A DNA stretch of 12,466 nucleotides, taken from the NCBI GenBank assembly GCA_910584215.1, contig CAJTYI010000065.1, forward strand, positions 1 to 12,466, in the 5' to 3' direction. This stretch comes from an uncultured Roseburia sp. (GTDB taxonomy: Bacteria; Bacillota; Clostridia; Lachnospirales; Lachnospiraceae). The translations under genes and the position numbers were made by a program. Below are positions 5,755 through 12,466 of this stretch, piece by piece; position 1 is the stretch's first letter; each line of letters begins with the position of its first letter. Below the pieces are notes generated by a model that did no database searches, was not told where the DNA came from, and saw nothing but the letters and a program-made list of their open reading frames with translations.

Positions 5755-6357
5755 TCAAACCAGACAATGATTCTCTAATGATTCTTCTCTAAGCAATGCC
5801 TCCATCTCGCAGATTCCCTGCTGCTGGGAGGTAATGATTGTGTTTAAAACCGGCACAAGACAGGGACAAATCGGAAAATCCAGGGCATTTTTTGCCATCA
5901 AAACCGCGCCTCTGTGATGCGGAATCATCTCGTTGATAAAAGAAAGATTGATATTGTTTGCGGCACAGGAATTTTTCATATCCGCAAACATCGTCTGGTT
6001 AATAGAAAAGAGGGTTTCCTGATACTGGCATAGCTGCTGCTGCGTATTGGTCACTCTTGCACAGGAAGATTGCATTTGTTTCATCTCATAAATCCCCTTT
6101 GTCTGCTCTTTTATAATCCCCAAAGCAATCTCTTGCAGCGCCAGGTCAGTCGTATAGCAGAGCAGATTTCTCGCCATCTCAATAGCGGCGCAATGATGCG
6201 GAATCATCTGCATAATGAAATGGTAAGAAATACTATTGCCCATGCGCACGGACGTCATTTTGCAAATCATCCGGTCCAATATCCCATAAAAGCAGCGCAG
6301 ATATCTTTTTGTGACAAGGCTAAATTCAGAACAATTTGTTTGCACGATCATCCTCAT
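5755..6357 (-). CDS. DUF305 protein with two tandem half-repeats
   Basis: The 200-residue protein contains the DUF305 motif twice: FIMQMIPHHCAAIEMARNLL (47-66) with IIKEQTKGIYEMKQM (81-95), and FINEMIPHHRGAVLMAKNAL (140-159) with IITSQQQGICEMEALL (174-189). DUF305 is a helical family related to ferritin-like folds whose paired His and Met residues suggest metal binding, sometimes near copper genes. That role is inferred, not shown. The protein is rich in cysteine (12, including PICPC at 162-166) and lacks a signal peptide, so it is probably cytoplasmic or carried by another route. The start is uncertain: the ATG at 6357 has a poor ribosome site, while a GTG at 6345 has GAGG 6 bases upstream. 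An 11-bp direct repeat (CCAGAATAAAA at 6360 and 6377) precedes it. Confidence 0.87.
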   Translation of the reverse strand: MRMIVQTNCSEFSLVTKRYLRCFYGILDRMICKMTSVRMGNSISYHFIMQMIPHHCAAIEMARNLLCYTTDLALQEIALGIIKEQTKGIYEMKQMQSSCARVTNTQQQLCQYQETLFSINQTMFADMKNSCAANNINLSFINEMIPHHRGAVLMAKNALDFPICPCLVPVLNTIITSQQQGICEMEALLREESLENHCLV

Positions 6358-6407
6358 TTCCAGAATAAAAGCGATTCCAGAATAAAAACCATTTCTCTAT
6401 TTTATGC

Positions 6408-6432
6408 AGACATTGGCAGGATGCCACTGTCT
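6408..6432. other. Compact stem-loop at the end of the GH95 gene
   Basis: AGACA-T-TGGCA, loop GGA, TGCCA-C-TGTCT forms two 5-bp stems separated by a single mismatch. It covers the stop codon of the restored GH95 reading frame and lies about 50 bases before the DUF305 start. On the minus strand no T run follows (GCATAAAATAG), so it is not a textbook intrinsic terminator. It may protect the 3' end of the long GH95 mRNA. Confidence 0.45.
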
Positions 6433-6585
6433 ACAACGCTACAACTTTTCGCAAAAACAGTTTGCGATAATTTTTCAGCTTCTTTTTGGGCGCCTTGATC
6501 TTAAGACCAGACTTAGTATTCTTCAATGCGTTTTTCCCCACTTTTTTTAGTTTTTGGGATTTTATCGTGATAGTTCCCAGTTTTT
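6431..6585 (-). pseudogene. Out-of-frame C-terminal tail of the GH95/LRR protein
   Basis: Immediately after SAFSGDK the annotated frame runs into NWELSR-stop. One base added to the five-A run (minus strand; T run at 6581-6585) instead gives KLGTITIKSQKLKKVGKNAL, then KNTKSGLKIKAPKKKLKNYR, ending at a TAG at 6431-6433. This is the usual closing pattern of BspA-type LRR proteins in Clostridia. A T run near 6454-6458 offers a further switch to a frame ending at 6402 (AKSCSVVDSGILPMSA), less convincing. The tail is therefore a displaced part of the upstream protein, not a gene of its own. Confidence 0.8.
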
Positions 6586-9500
6586 ATCTCCGCTAAACGC
6601 AGATTTTCCAATTTGGGTCAGCGACGTGCTGTTGATCGTCACTTTCGTAAGTTTGGCACAGTCAGCAAAAGCAAAATCTCCGATGGTTTTGACATGTTTG
6701 CCGACCGTAAGCGTTTTAACTTTTTTATTGCCCTTGAGCGCCTTTTTTGCGACAGAGGTTACACGATAGGCGACACCATTTTTGTCCCGCACCGTGTCCG
6801 GTATTTTAATCTTTTGCGCCCGGCTCTTTGTCCCAGTAAACGCCACCGTCGGCGTCGCTCCACTCTTTGTCACACGATAAGTATGTTTTGCCGCCGCAAA
6901 GGATGCGCCCTTTTTGAGTGGCGTTGGTTTTTGCGTACCGCCGGACACTCCATTGCTTTCCGAATTTTGCGGTGTAGTTGTCTCCGTGGAAGGCATCCCA
7001 TTTTCGCTGCTCTCCGGCTTTTCGCTCTCCGTCGCCTCGCTCTCTCCTGGGCTCTGGCTCTCCATCGTCTCGCTCTCGCTGCTGTCTGGTTTTTCGCTCT
7101 CCGTCACCTCGCTCTCACTGCTGTCTGGTTTTTCGCTCTCCGTGCTCTCCGTCGCCTCGCTCTCTCCTGGAGTCTGGCTTTCCGCGCTCTCTGTCGCCTC
7201 GCTCTCACTGCTCTCCGGCTTTTCGCTCTCCGTGCTCTCCGTCGTCTCGCTCTCTTCTGGGCTCTGGCTCTCCGTCGTCTCGCTCTCGCTGTTCTCCGGC
7301 CCATCGGTCTCAGAATCTGCACTGCCGTCTATTGCGCGGGCAAACGTATATACTGCCCCTGCTTCTGCATTTTTCAGTGTGTAAAGCCCTTGCTCGTCAA
7401 ATTTCATATACTTCTTATTGTCCATCCGAAACGTCGCACCTGCCGTGTACCCCAATTTGATATCACCGCTCACTGCCGGGATAATCGTAAACTGTTGTGC
7501 GCTGCCATCGTTCCACTCAATGGATACCTGTGCGCCATTCTTGGCTTTGATGCCGCTGATCGCTCCCTGGGGCCATACAGCCGGGAGCGCCGGCAGCAGA
7601 TAGATCGTTCCTGTCTGCGACTGCATTAATAGCTCCATGACGCCGGCAGCCGACCCGAAATTTCCGTCGATCTGGAACGGCGCATGCGTGTCAAACAAAT
7701 TGGCATACGTTTTTTGAGCCAGCTGATAACGAAACAGCTCTAACGCTTTGTCACCGTTAAGCACTCTCGCCCACAGCAAAAATTTGTTGGAACATGACCA
7801 CCCGGTGGCATCATCTCCGCGATTTTCCAGAACAACCTTGGCGCCCTCGAGCAGCTCGGGTGTCTCACGGTTGATTAAATTGCCGGGATAGAGTCCGACC
7901 AGATGGGAAATATGACGGTGTACGGATTCCCCCAGTGCGGCGCCCGACGCATCCATATTATAGGCCGTCTCCTGCGCCCACTCTTTTACCTGCCCATCCG
8001 TCCCCAGTTCTACCGGTATCTCCAGATGATTGCGAATCTCTTTCCAGGCCGTCACTTTGTCCGCGTCCATTCCCAATATCTCAGCCGCAGCAATCGTATC
8101 ATCATACATTCCCGCTACCAGCTGAAGATCATATTTAATACCCTCCTGACTTGGCCCGTGCTCCGGGGAACGCCCTTTCCATGTGGTATAAAAATAACCG
8201 TCTGGATACCGTTTCGTGTCTGTCGTTTCTTTGCGCAAATTGGTATATAGATACTGTGTATAGAAGTTCGCAGCCTTGCGCATAATCGGATAAATATCGT
8301 CTCTTAGCAGCTGTTTATCGCCGCTGGTTTGGTACAGGTCCCAGAGATTGTACATCAGCCACGCCGTGTTGCCTGCGGACTGGATACTGGTCGACCCAGT
8401 CAGATCGGTGGTCCCCATAATCGCCTGCTTTGTGTGCATAATAAATACATCATCCGCCTCCGCCGCAGAGTCCGCAAACGTCATTTTCCCGTCCGCAAAA
8501 CGGTAGGATTTGGGCGTCACCTTATACATATTCCGCGCTGTCACGGTTCCCGCCGGAATCTGAGACTTTAACCAGAAAATCAGGCTCTTACCGCTGTCCA
8601 TAAGATTGGCGCCCCCGGCAAACCAGTAATTCATTTCCATATTGATATTAATACAATAACAAGACCCCCATATTTCCGCCGTAGACTGGCACCACTTGCC
8701 CTGTAAAGTCGCGGGCAGTGTCTGCGCGCGCGACGACGAAATCATAAGGTATCTGGCATAATGAAAGTGAAGCTCCTCAAGGTGGCGGTTTAACGCCTCA
8801 TAGCTTGCTTTATCATAAGAAATATCCGTCGTTCCCCGCTCGAGTTTTACCACCTGCTGAAACGTTCTCTGCAATTCATCGGTCGGCGTATCGCAGACCT
8901 CATTTTCATCGGTTAAGCGAAACGACACCTTGTCAAACTGTTCTTTATAATCGGCGATATGTTCCGCCTTTAGCGCCGCGTAAGTCATACCCTTTGCCCC
9001 GTCAATCCGCGCCGCCGCTTTTTCAATGGCCGCCGCCGCGCCCCGCGGGTTCTTGTATGGCGTCTTGGAAAAATCTACGGAACCGTCCGCTTTTAGTGTA
9101 AACTGGTCTTTGTCATAATCGGTGGCCGCCGCGACTAGAATTGTCACACCGCTCGCCCCGTTTACTCCCACAGTATTGTAACCATCTGTAACTGTGCCGT
9201 CGTCGGCAATCACCTTGATCTTGGTGCAGTATTCGAGATCGGATTCTTGATTCCACGCCGCGTTTCCGCCGCTGTTGTAGGGCTCGGAATCTTTTAACTT
9301 CCCTGTTATCGTAATCTCTCCGCTTTCTACCGTTACGCTGCCCGGATGCATGGAAACCGGTGTCACGTCAAAATGGAGATTTTCGCCCGTATAGCGGAAC
9401 ACTAACACTTCTCTCGGATATGACGCAAAATATTCCCTCTTGTAATCTTTGCCGTCATATGTATAGCGCACATGGGCCACCGCTTCCCCGAGGTTTAAAT

Positions 9501-11541
9501 CGCGATAATAATTGTTTACCGACGCGCCCCTTGGCATATGAAAGTCCACAAAGATATTGCCCACGCTCATAAAACCATTGATACCCTCGCTCATTTGCTT
9601 ATTGACGGTATCTTCTTTTACTTCGGACTGCACCCCGCGGTATCCGGCAGCCCAAAACGTCTCCTCGTTGATCTGTATCTGATCTTTGTCCGGCAGTCCA
9701 AACAGCATCGCCCCCATATAACCGTTCCCGATCGGCAGTGCCTCCTGCTCCCAGTCCACGCCGTCCCTCGCATAGATACTGTTATTGTTGGTGCCTAAGG
9801 GCTGGACATAAGCTCCCTCTTTGTACCAGAGCACATTGTCCGACAACGGCAGCTGATAATTTTCATCATAGGTATAACCCACATTCAATTCGGCAACATC
9901 CACAAGCGTGGGGTTCACCCCGTAAGGCGCACCGGATGGCGCCATGATGCCTGCCCCCATGCCAAGTCCAGACTTTTCTCCGGTGATCCAGTCCGCCGCA
10001 AGCGGCACATTTTTATAACTGGTCTCTTCCGTTTCATACAACTGTTCCGATACAATCTCATCCCGGTCATTCACAACATAGGCCCTTGCCCTGGCAGCTC
10101 CTGACACCTCAAGACCTACGGCTGTCTCCGTCACTCCCATCCCCGCCGCATCGAGAGATACCGTTTTTTGTGCCAGTGTCAGCCCGTTCTTATCCAATGC
10201 TTTTACCACGAGACGATAGCCATTCTCCTGCGCCGTCTTTCTCACCGCAGCGCCGGCAATACCGCCTGCGTCCGACACTTTCGCAATACAATTTTTAGTA
10301 AAAATTCCTTTGACCTCATAGGGTGCATGAGACGTTTCATCATAAATCGTAATATTGTAAGTGTCCAAAACGCCCGCCACTGTCTGTTCACCGTCCACTG
10401 TCAGCTCCGCTTTTACCGTAATATTTCCAGAAACTGCGTCTTCTGGCACTGTCAACGTGCCATTTTCGATACTGCATCCATGTGCGTCTCCCTCAATGCT
10501 CCACGTTGTAGCCCGCACCGGCACGAGTGTGCCATCCACAAACGGCAGTGCGTCCAGTGTCACCGTTTCTCCTTTTTTCACCAGCTCATCTCCAACAATT
10601 TTTACTTCATCCGCATCACTGAGACGCTCTAACACTAACTGCGCCGTCTTCGTGATGCCGTTGCAAACCGCCGAAACCGTCACCGTCCCCTCCTTTGCCT
10701 CCGGCGAAACGGTTAAAATACCATCAGGATCAATACTCTCGCCGTCTGCACCGCTGACCGAATATGTGACATTGGCTTTCGCCTCCGTTCCTCTCTTGAC
10801 AATCAAGGCCGAATCGTCCGCACTTGCGGTGACGCTCCGGTAGACTTTGGCCTGATACTGCAGCGTCTGTTCTTTCGATGTGATATAGCATTTTTTTGCT
10901 TCCGGGGCAATCAGTTCCATCATATCCGCCTGCTGCCTGACTGCGAGATCAGAGATCGCAATGGCACTCCATTTCCCAAAATCGAGAGAAATCTGGCTCA
11001 CTGCTTCCTCAAGCTGCACCGTCGTTGTATACCAGGTATCATATTCGCATATGCCCTGTATATCGGTGATCTCATCCCCTATTTTCATCACATTGGCGTT
11101 GCCCGCACTTCGGTTCGTCGTCCCATTGTTGGTCGCATAGGGCTTTGCATAGGTGATCTCCAGATACTGCCCTGGCTCCGCCGGCTCCGGCAGTGTTAGA
11201 TACACCGTCTCGCCGCCGCTGCCGCCGACTCCCATAAACAGGTAAAAGCCTCTGTCGGGAAGGCCGCTGCCATACGGATAATAACCGCCGCTCGTCGCTT
11301 TCGTGGCGTTATCCATAATCACCACATTGTTATAATCTGTCCCCGTTGTCTCTGCCCAAAATCCCGTACTGCCGATGGCGGTTTTAGCCAAAGCCCCCCG
11401 CGCAAAAGGTTTTACCTCCAAATAAGTATCCCCAAAAATACCTGCCTCCCCGTCGGCCCTGTCACTTGCCGGTACGGTGACATTGGATAGCAAAGAGCAC
11501 ATCATTGCCGTACTCAGTATAACCGCCGCCTTTCTTTTCAT
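6562..11541 (-). CDS. Large secreted GH95-family glycoside hydrolase (alpha-L-fucosidase-like) with Ig-like and BspA-LRR modules
   Basis: The 1,659-residue product begins with a signal peptide (MKRKAAVILSTAMMCSLLSN, likely cut after VPA, residue 25). Next come a carbohydrate-binding-like beta region (about 35-205) and two bacterial Ig/Big-like stretches (about 210-400). The GH95 module (about 540-1400) shows EALPIGNGYMGAMLFG (about 600), LPATLQGKW, ININMEMNYW with Asn965/Asn967, HRHISHL (1208-1214), DATGWS, and DTHAPFQIDGNFG with Asp1292. The Asn pair and this Asp match by motif the catalytic residues known for bifidobacterial 1,2-alpha-L-fucosidase. A Ser/Glu/Thr repeat linker (about 1408-1540) and LRR_5-type repeats (from 1543) follow. 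GH95 enzymes mainly remove alpha-1,2-fucose from host glycans, though alpha-L-galactosidases exist. The tail appears frameshifted. No LPXTG signal is seen. GGAGG lies 8 bases before the ATG. Confidence 0.92.
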   Translation of the reverse strand: MKRKAAVILSTAMMCSLLSNVTVPASDRADGEAGIFGDTYLEVKPFARGALAKTAIGSTGFWAETTGTDYNNVVIMDNATKATSGGYYPYGSGLPDRGFYLFMGVGGSGGETVYLTLPEPAEPGQYLEITYAKPYATNNGTTNRSAGNANVMKIGDEITDIQGICEYDTWYTTTVQLEEAVSQISLDFGKWSAIAISDLAVRQQADMMELIAPEAKKCYITSKEQTLQYQAKVYRSVTASADDSALIVKRGTEAKANVTYSVSGADGESIDPDGILTVSPEAKEGTVTVSAVCNGITKTAQLVLERLSDADEVKIVGDELVKKGETVTLDALPFVDGTLVPVRATTWSIEGDAHGCSIENGTLTVPEDAVSGNITVKAELTVDGEQTVAGVLDTYNITIYDETSHAPYEVKGIFTKNCIAKVSDAGGIAGAAVRKTAQENGYRLVVKALDKNGLTLAQKTVSLDAAGMGVTETAVGLEVSGAARARAYVVNDRDEIVSEQLYETEETSYKNVPLAADWITGEKSGLGMGAGIMAPSGAPYGVNPTLVDVAELNVGYTYDENYQLPLSDNVLWYKEGAYVQPLGTNNNSIYARDGVDWEQEALPIGNGYMGAMLFGLPDKDQIQINEETFWAAGYRGVQSEVKEDTVNKQMSEGINGFMSVGNIFVDFHMPRGASVNNYYRDLNLGEAVAHVRYTYDGKDYKREYFASYPREVLVFRYTGENLHFDVTPVSMHPGSVTVESGEITITGKLKDSEPYNSGGNAAWNQESDLEYCTKIKVIADDGTVTDGYNTVGVNGASGVTILVAAATDYDKDQFTLKADGSVDFSKTPYKNPRGAAAAIEKAAARIDGAKGMTYAALKAEHIADYKEQFDKVSFRLTDENEVCDTPTDELQRTFQQVVKLERGTTDISYDKASYEALNRHLEELHFHYARYLMISSSRAQTLPATLQGKWCQSTAEIWGSCYCININMEMNYWFAGGANLMDSGKSLIFWLKSQIPAGTVTARNMYKVTPKSYRFADGKMTFADSAAEADDVFIMHTKQAIMGTTDLTGSTSIQSAGNTAWLMYNLWDLYQTSGDKQLLRDDIYPIMRKAANFYTQYLYTNLRKETTDTKRYPDGYFYTTWKGRSPEHGPSQEGIKYDLQLVAGMYDDTIAAAEILGMDADKVTAWKEIRNHLEIPVELGTDGQVKEWAQETAYNMDASGAALGESVHRHISHLVGLYPGNLINRETPELLEGAKVVLENRGDDATGWSCSNKFLLWARVLNGDKALELFRYQLAQKTYANLFDTHAPFQIDGNFGSAAGVMELLMQSQTGTIYLLPALPAVWPQGAISGIKAKNGAQVSIEWNDGSAQQFTIIPAVSGDIKLGYTAGATFRMDNKKYMKFDEQGLYTLKNAEAGAVYTFARAIDGSADSETDGPENSESETTESQSPEESETTESTESEKPESSESEATESAESQTPGESEATESTESEKPDSSESEVTESEKPDSSESETMESQSPGESEATESEKPESSENGMPSTETTTPQNSESNGVSGGTQKPTPLKKGASFAAAKHTYRVTKSGATPTVAFTGTKSRAQKIKIPDTVRDKNGVAYRVTSVAKKALKGNKKVKTLTVGKHVKTIGDFAFADCAKLTKVTINSTSLTQIGKSAFSGDKNWELSR
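7010..7310 (-). repeat. Degenerate minisatellite encoding the Ser/Glu/Thr/Pro linker
   Basis: This stretch encodes alternating modules of the type TESEKP(E/D)SSESE (four EKPxSSE copies) and ESQ(S/T)P(G/E)ESE(A/T)TES (three copies). At DNA level CTGTCTGGTTTTTCGCTCTC recurs exactly 39 bases apart (from 7082 and 7121), and CGCTCTC is scattered throughout. It makes a flexible, acidic, probably extended spacer between the catalytic module and the LRR tail, and is prone to copy-number change. Confidence 0.85.
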
Positions 11542-11571
11542 ATCCGTTTCCTCCGTTTCCCTATACCGCGT

Positions 11572-11593
11572 TGGAGCGGTATTCTCCGCTCCA
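11572..11593. other. Perfect 8-bp stem-loop in the GH95 leader
   Basis: TGGAGCGG (11572-11579) and CCGCTCCA (11586-11593) flank a six-base loop. It lies between the GH95 promoter -10 box (11618-11623) and the ribosome site, so it would be in the 5' untranslated mRNA, about 30 bases before the ATG. It could stabilise the long transcript or be a dyad binding site for the divergent AraC-type regulator. Confidence 0.45.
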
Positions 11594-11617
11594 TCTCTCT
11601 TATCGTCTGATACGGTT

Positions 11618-11646
11618 ATTATATCTTTGGAAGCGGTTCTTTTCTA
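11618..11646 (-). promoter_or_regulatory. Promoter of the GH95 gene
   Basis: A perfect minus-strand TATAAT (11618-11623) with a 17-base spacer to a weak TAGAAA (11641-11646) gives a sigma-A promoter 77 bases before the start codon. The poor -35 box is what one expects of a promoter that needs an activator such as the divergent AraC-type protein. Confidence 0.65.
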
Positions 11647-11724
11647 TCCGCCTTTGTCAGAGAAATTTATCAAAAAGTCATAAGTCTATCTGTAAAAAAA
11701 TCGGTCAAAGCTCACATCCGATTG

Positions 11725-11753
11725 TTTACATTTGTGTTAAATATGGATAAAAT
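11725..11753 (+). promoter_or_regulatory. Promoter of the AraC-type regulator gene
   Basis: Plus-strand TTTACA (11725-11730), 17 bases and TAAAAT (11748-11753) form a sigma-A-like promoter 42 bases before the ATG. It diverges from the GH95 promoter; the space between the two -35 boxes (11647-11724) is where a shared regulator would bind. AATCGG/CCGATT (about 11699-11722) is a short inverted repeat there. Confidence 0.55.
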
Positions 11754-11795
11754 AATAAAAATACCACTCTCCAAATCAGCATGAAGGGAGCCGCC

Positions 11796-12466
11796 ATGAA
11801 TCCTCTGAACCAAAATCTTTTACTCAATGAACGTCTCTCCAAACTGGAAACAAAACTGATCTTAATTGATCATGGTCTCTGCCCCGACTGGATACGGCCT
11901 GAGCATACCCGCATGCGGGACACCATGTATCTGATTCTAGACGGAAAGGGCAAAATCACGGTCAACGGCACTACGCTCTACCCTCGCCGCAATGATCTTG
12001 TACTTCTTCCAAGAAATTCGCGCGTTTCTCTGTACGCAAAAAGCGAAAGCTGCTATAACAAATATTGGTGTGATTTTATGATGAATCTGGAGGAGCACTC
12101 ACTGTTTGAACTGATCGACATACCTTATCTCGTACATTTAGAGGAGATCTCCTATGCGAAATCTCTGTTTGACCGGCTGGAAGAATTGCATCTAAAGACG
12201 GACCTAATCTCCGCTTTCACCATGAAGACTGCCCTGCTGCAATTGGTCACCCTGTTGCTTGAAAACGCAAATTCCCCGGCGTCTAATATCAAATCTGACC
12301 ACTTTGCAAGAGAAATCAATGCCTGGATGGCAGAACGGCTGACGCAGAAATTTTCGGTCAAATCTCTGGCAGATCACATGGGATTTAATGAAAAATATTT
12401 TATCTCCCTTTTCAAAAAACATTTCCACACAACGCCCGCCCAATATATCAAGCAGCGCCGCTTAGA
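11796..12466 (+). CDS. AraC-family transcriptional regulator with cupin-type sensor domain (3' end missing)
   Basis: The frame is open from an ATG at 11796 to the right edge (223 residues, no stop). The N-terminal part (about 20-100) has the AraC sensor pattern: MYLILDGKGKITVNG, then a P-R-R-N-D-LVLLP turn typical of the cupin beta-barrel. The C-terminal part holds the first helix-turn-helix (FSVKSLADHMGFNEKYFISL, 186-205) followed by FKKHFHTTPAQYIKQRR; the remainder of the second helix-turn-helix runs off the window. Such proteins usually activate sugar-use genes when a carbohydrate binds the cupin domain. Divergent transcription from the GH95 gene suggests it controls that gene, perhaps in response to fucose or an oligosaccharide (inference). 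AGGGAG lies 5 bases before the ATG; an in-frame ATG at 11781 is less likely because it overlaps that site. Confidence 0.9.
   Translation, partial: MNPLNQNLLLNERLSKLETKLILIDHGLCPDWIRPEHTRMRDTMYLILDGKGKITVNGTTLYPRRNDLVLLPRNSRVSLYAKSESCYNKYWCDFMMNLEEHSLFELIDIPYLVHLEEISYAKSLFDRLEELHLKTDLISAFTMKTALLQLVTLLLENANSPASNIKSDHFAREINAWMAERLTQKFSVKSLADHMGFNEKYFISLFKKHFHTTPAQYIKQRRL

Noticed and set aside
6385..6430. Promoter for the DUF305 gene (TAAAAT near 6399-6404)
   Set aside because: No convincing -35 hexamer at 16-18 bases, so the transcription start of this gene is left open.
6613..7629. Long plus-strand open frames opposite the GH95 linker (338, 156 and 160 residues)
   Set aside because: They are low-complexity translations (LALRRLAL, SLSLLSGFSLSV) produced by the repeat on the complementary strand. 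The minus-strand frame is part of a 1,659-residue protein with recognisable domains.
10086..10843. Plus-strand open frames opposite the GH95 N-terminal region
   Set aside because: They lie antisense to the Ig-like region in a continuous secreted protein and have no ribosome sites or recognisable motifs.
11627..11640. Catabolite-responsive (cre-like) element near the GH95 promoter
   Set aside because: GGAAGCGGTTCTT shares only part of the cre consensus and the second half does not match, so it is not called.
12152..12443. Minus-strand frames of 69 and 79 residues opposite the AraC-type gene
   Set aside because: The plus strand encodes a clear AraC helix-turn-helix here; these are shadow frames.

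Overview
The window looks like chromosomal DNA from a gut-type anaerobic Firmicute, most likely a Lachnospiraceae or related Clostridia. The evidence is the short YtrA-type GntR/ABC operon, a two-repeat DUF305 protein, and a very large secreted GH95 glycosidase with Ig-like and BspA-type leucine-rich modules. Shine-Dalgarno sites are strong and base composition is intermediate, with AT-rich spacers. This assignment rests on gene types alone; I see no rRNA, tRNA, CRISPR array, transposase or phage gene. Every gene is on the minus strand except an AraC-type regulator at the right edge.

Left part (1-3182): the 5' portion of a membrane-anchored polysaccharide deacetylase runs off the left edge. 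It has its own promoter, behind a terminator-like hairpin that ends a small orphan histidine-phosphotransfer (HPt) gene. Next, reading leftward from about 3180, is a compact operon of GntR regulator, ABC ATPase and ABC-2 permease. Its TTGACA-N17-TATACT promoter is framed by a perfect 14-bp inverted repeat, which suggests autoregulation.

Middle part (3183-6430): two adjacent paralogous single-pass membrane proteins of unknown function, one with an added C-terminal LysM domain, are separated by a 40-bp tandem repeat (2.4 copies). Upstream of them lie the remains of an OmpR-family response regulator gene, recognisable in three reading frames but broken by deletions and frameshifts. A good promoter with an 18-bp palindrome over its -10 box still points at these remains and so perhaps at the paralog pair. 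A Cys/Met-rich DUF305 protein follows.

Right part (6431-12466): a 1,659-residue secreted GH95-family fucosidase-like enzyme occupies about 5 kb. Its order is signal peptide, carbohydrate-binding-like region, two Ig-like/Big regions, GH95 catalytic module, repetitive Ser/Glu/Thr linker and BspA-type LRR tail. The tail is cut short by an apparent one-base loss in an A run. Restoring the frame adds about 50 residues typical of such C-termini. A divergently transcribed AraC/cupin regulator (partial) shares its upstream region and is the obvious candidate controller of the glycosidase.
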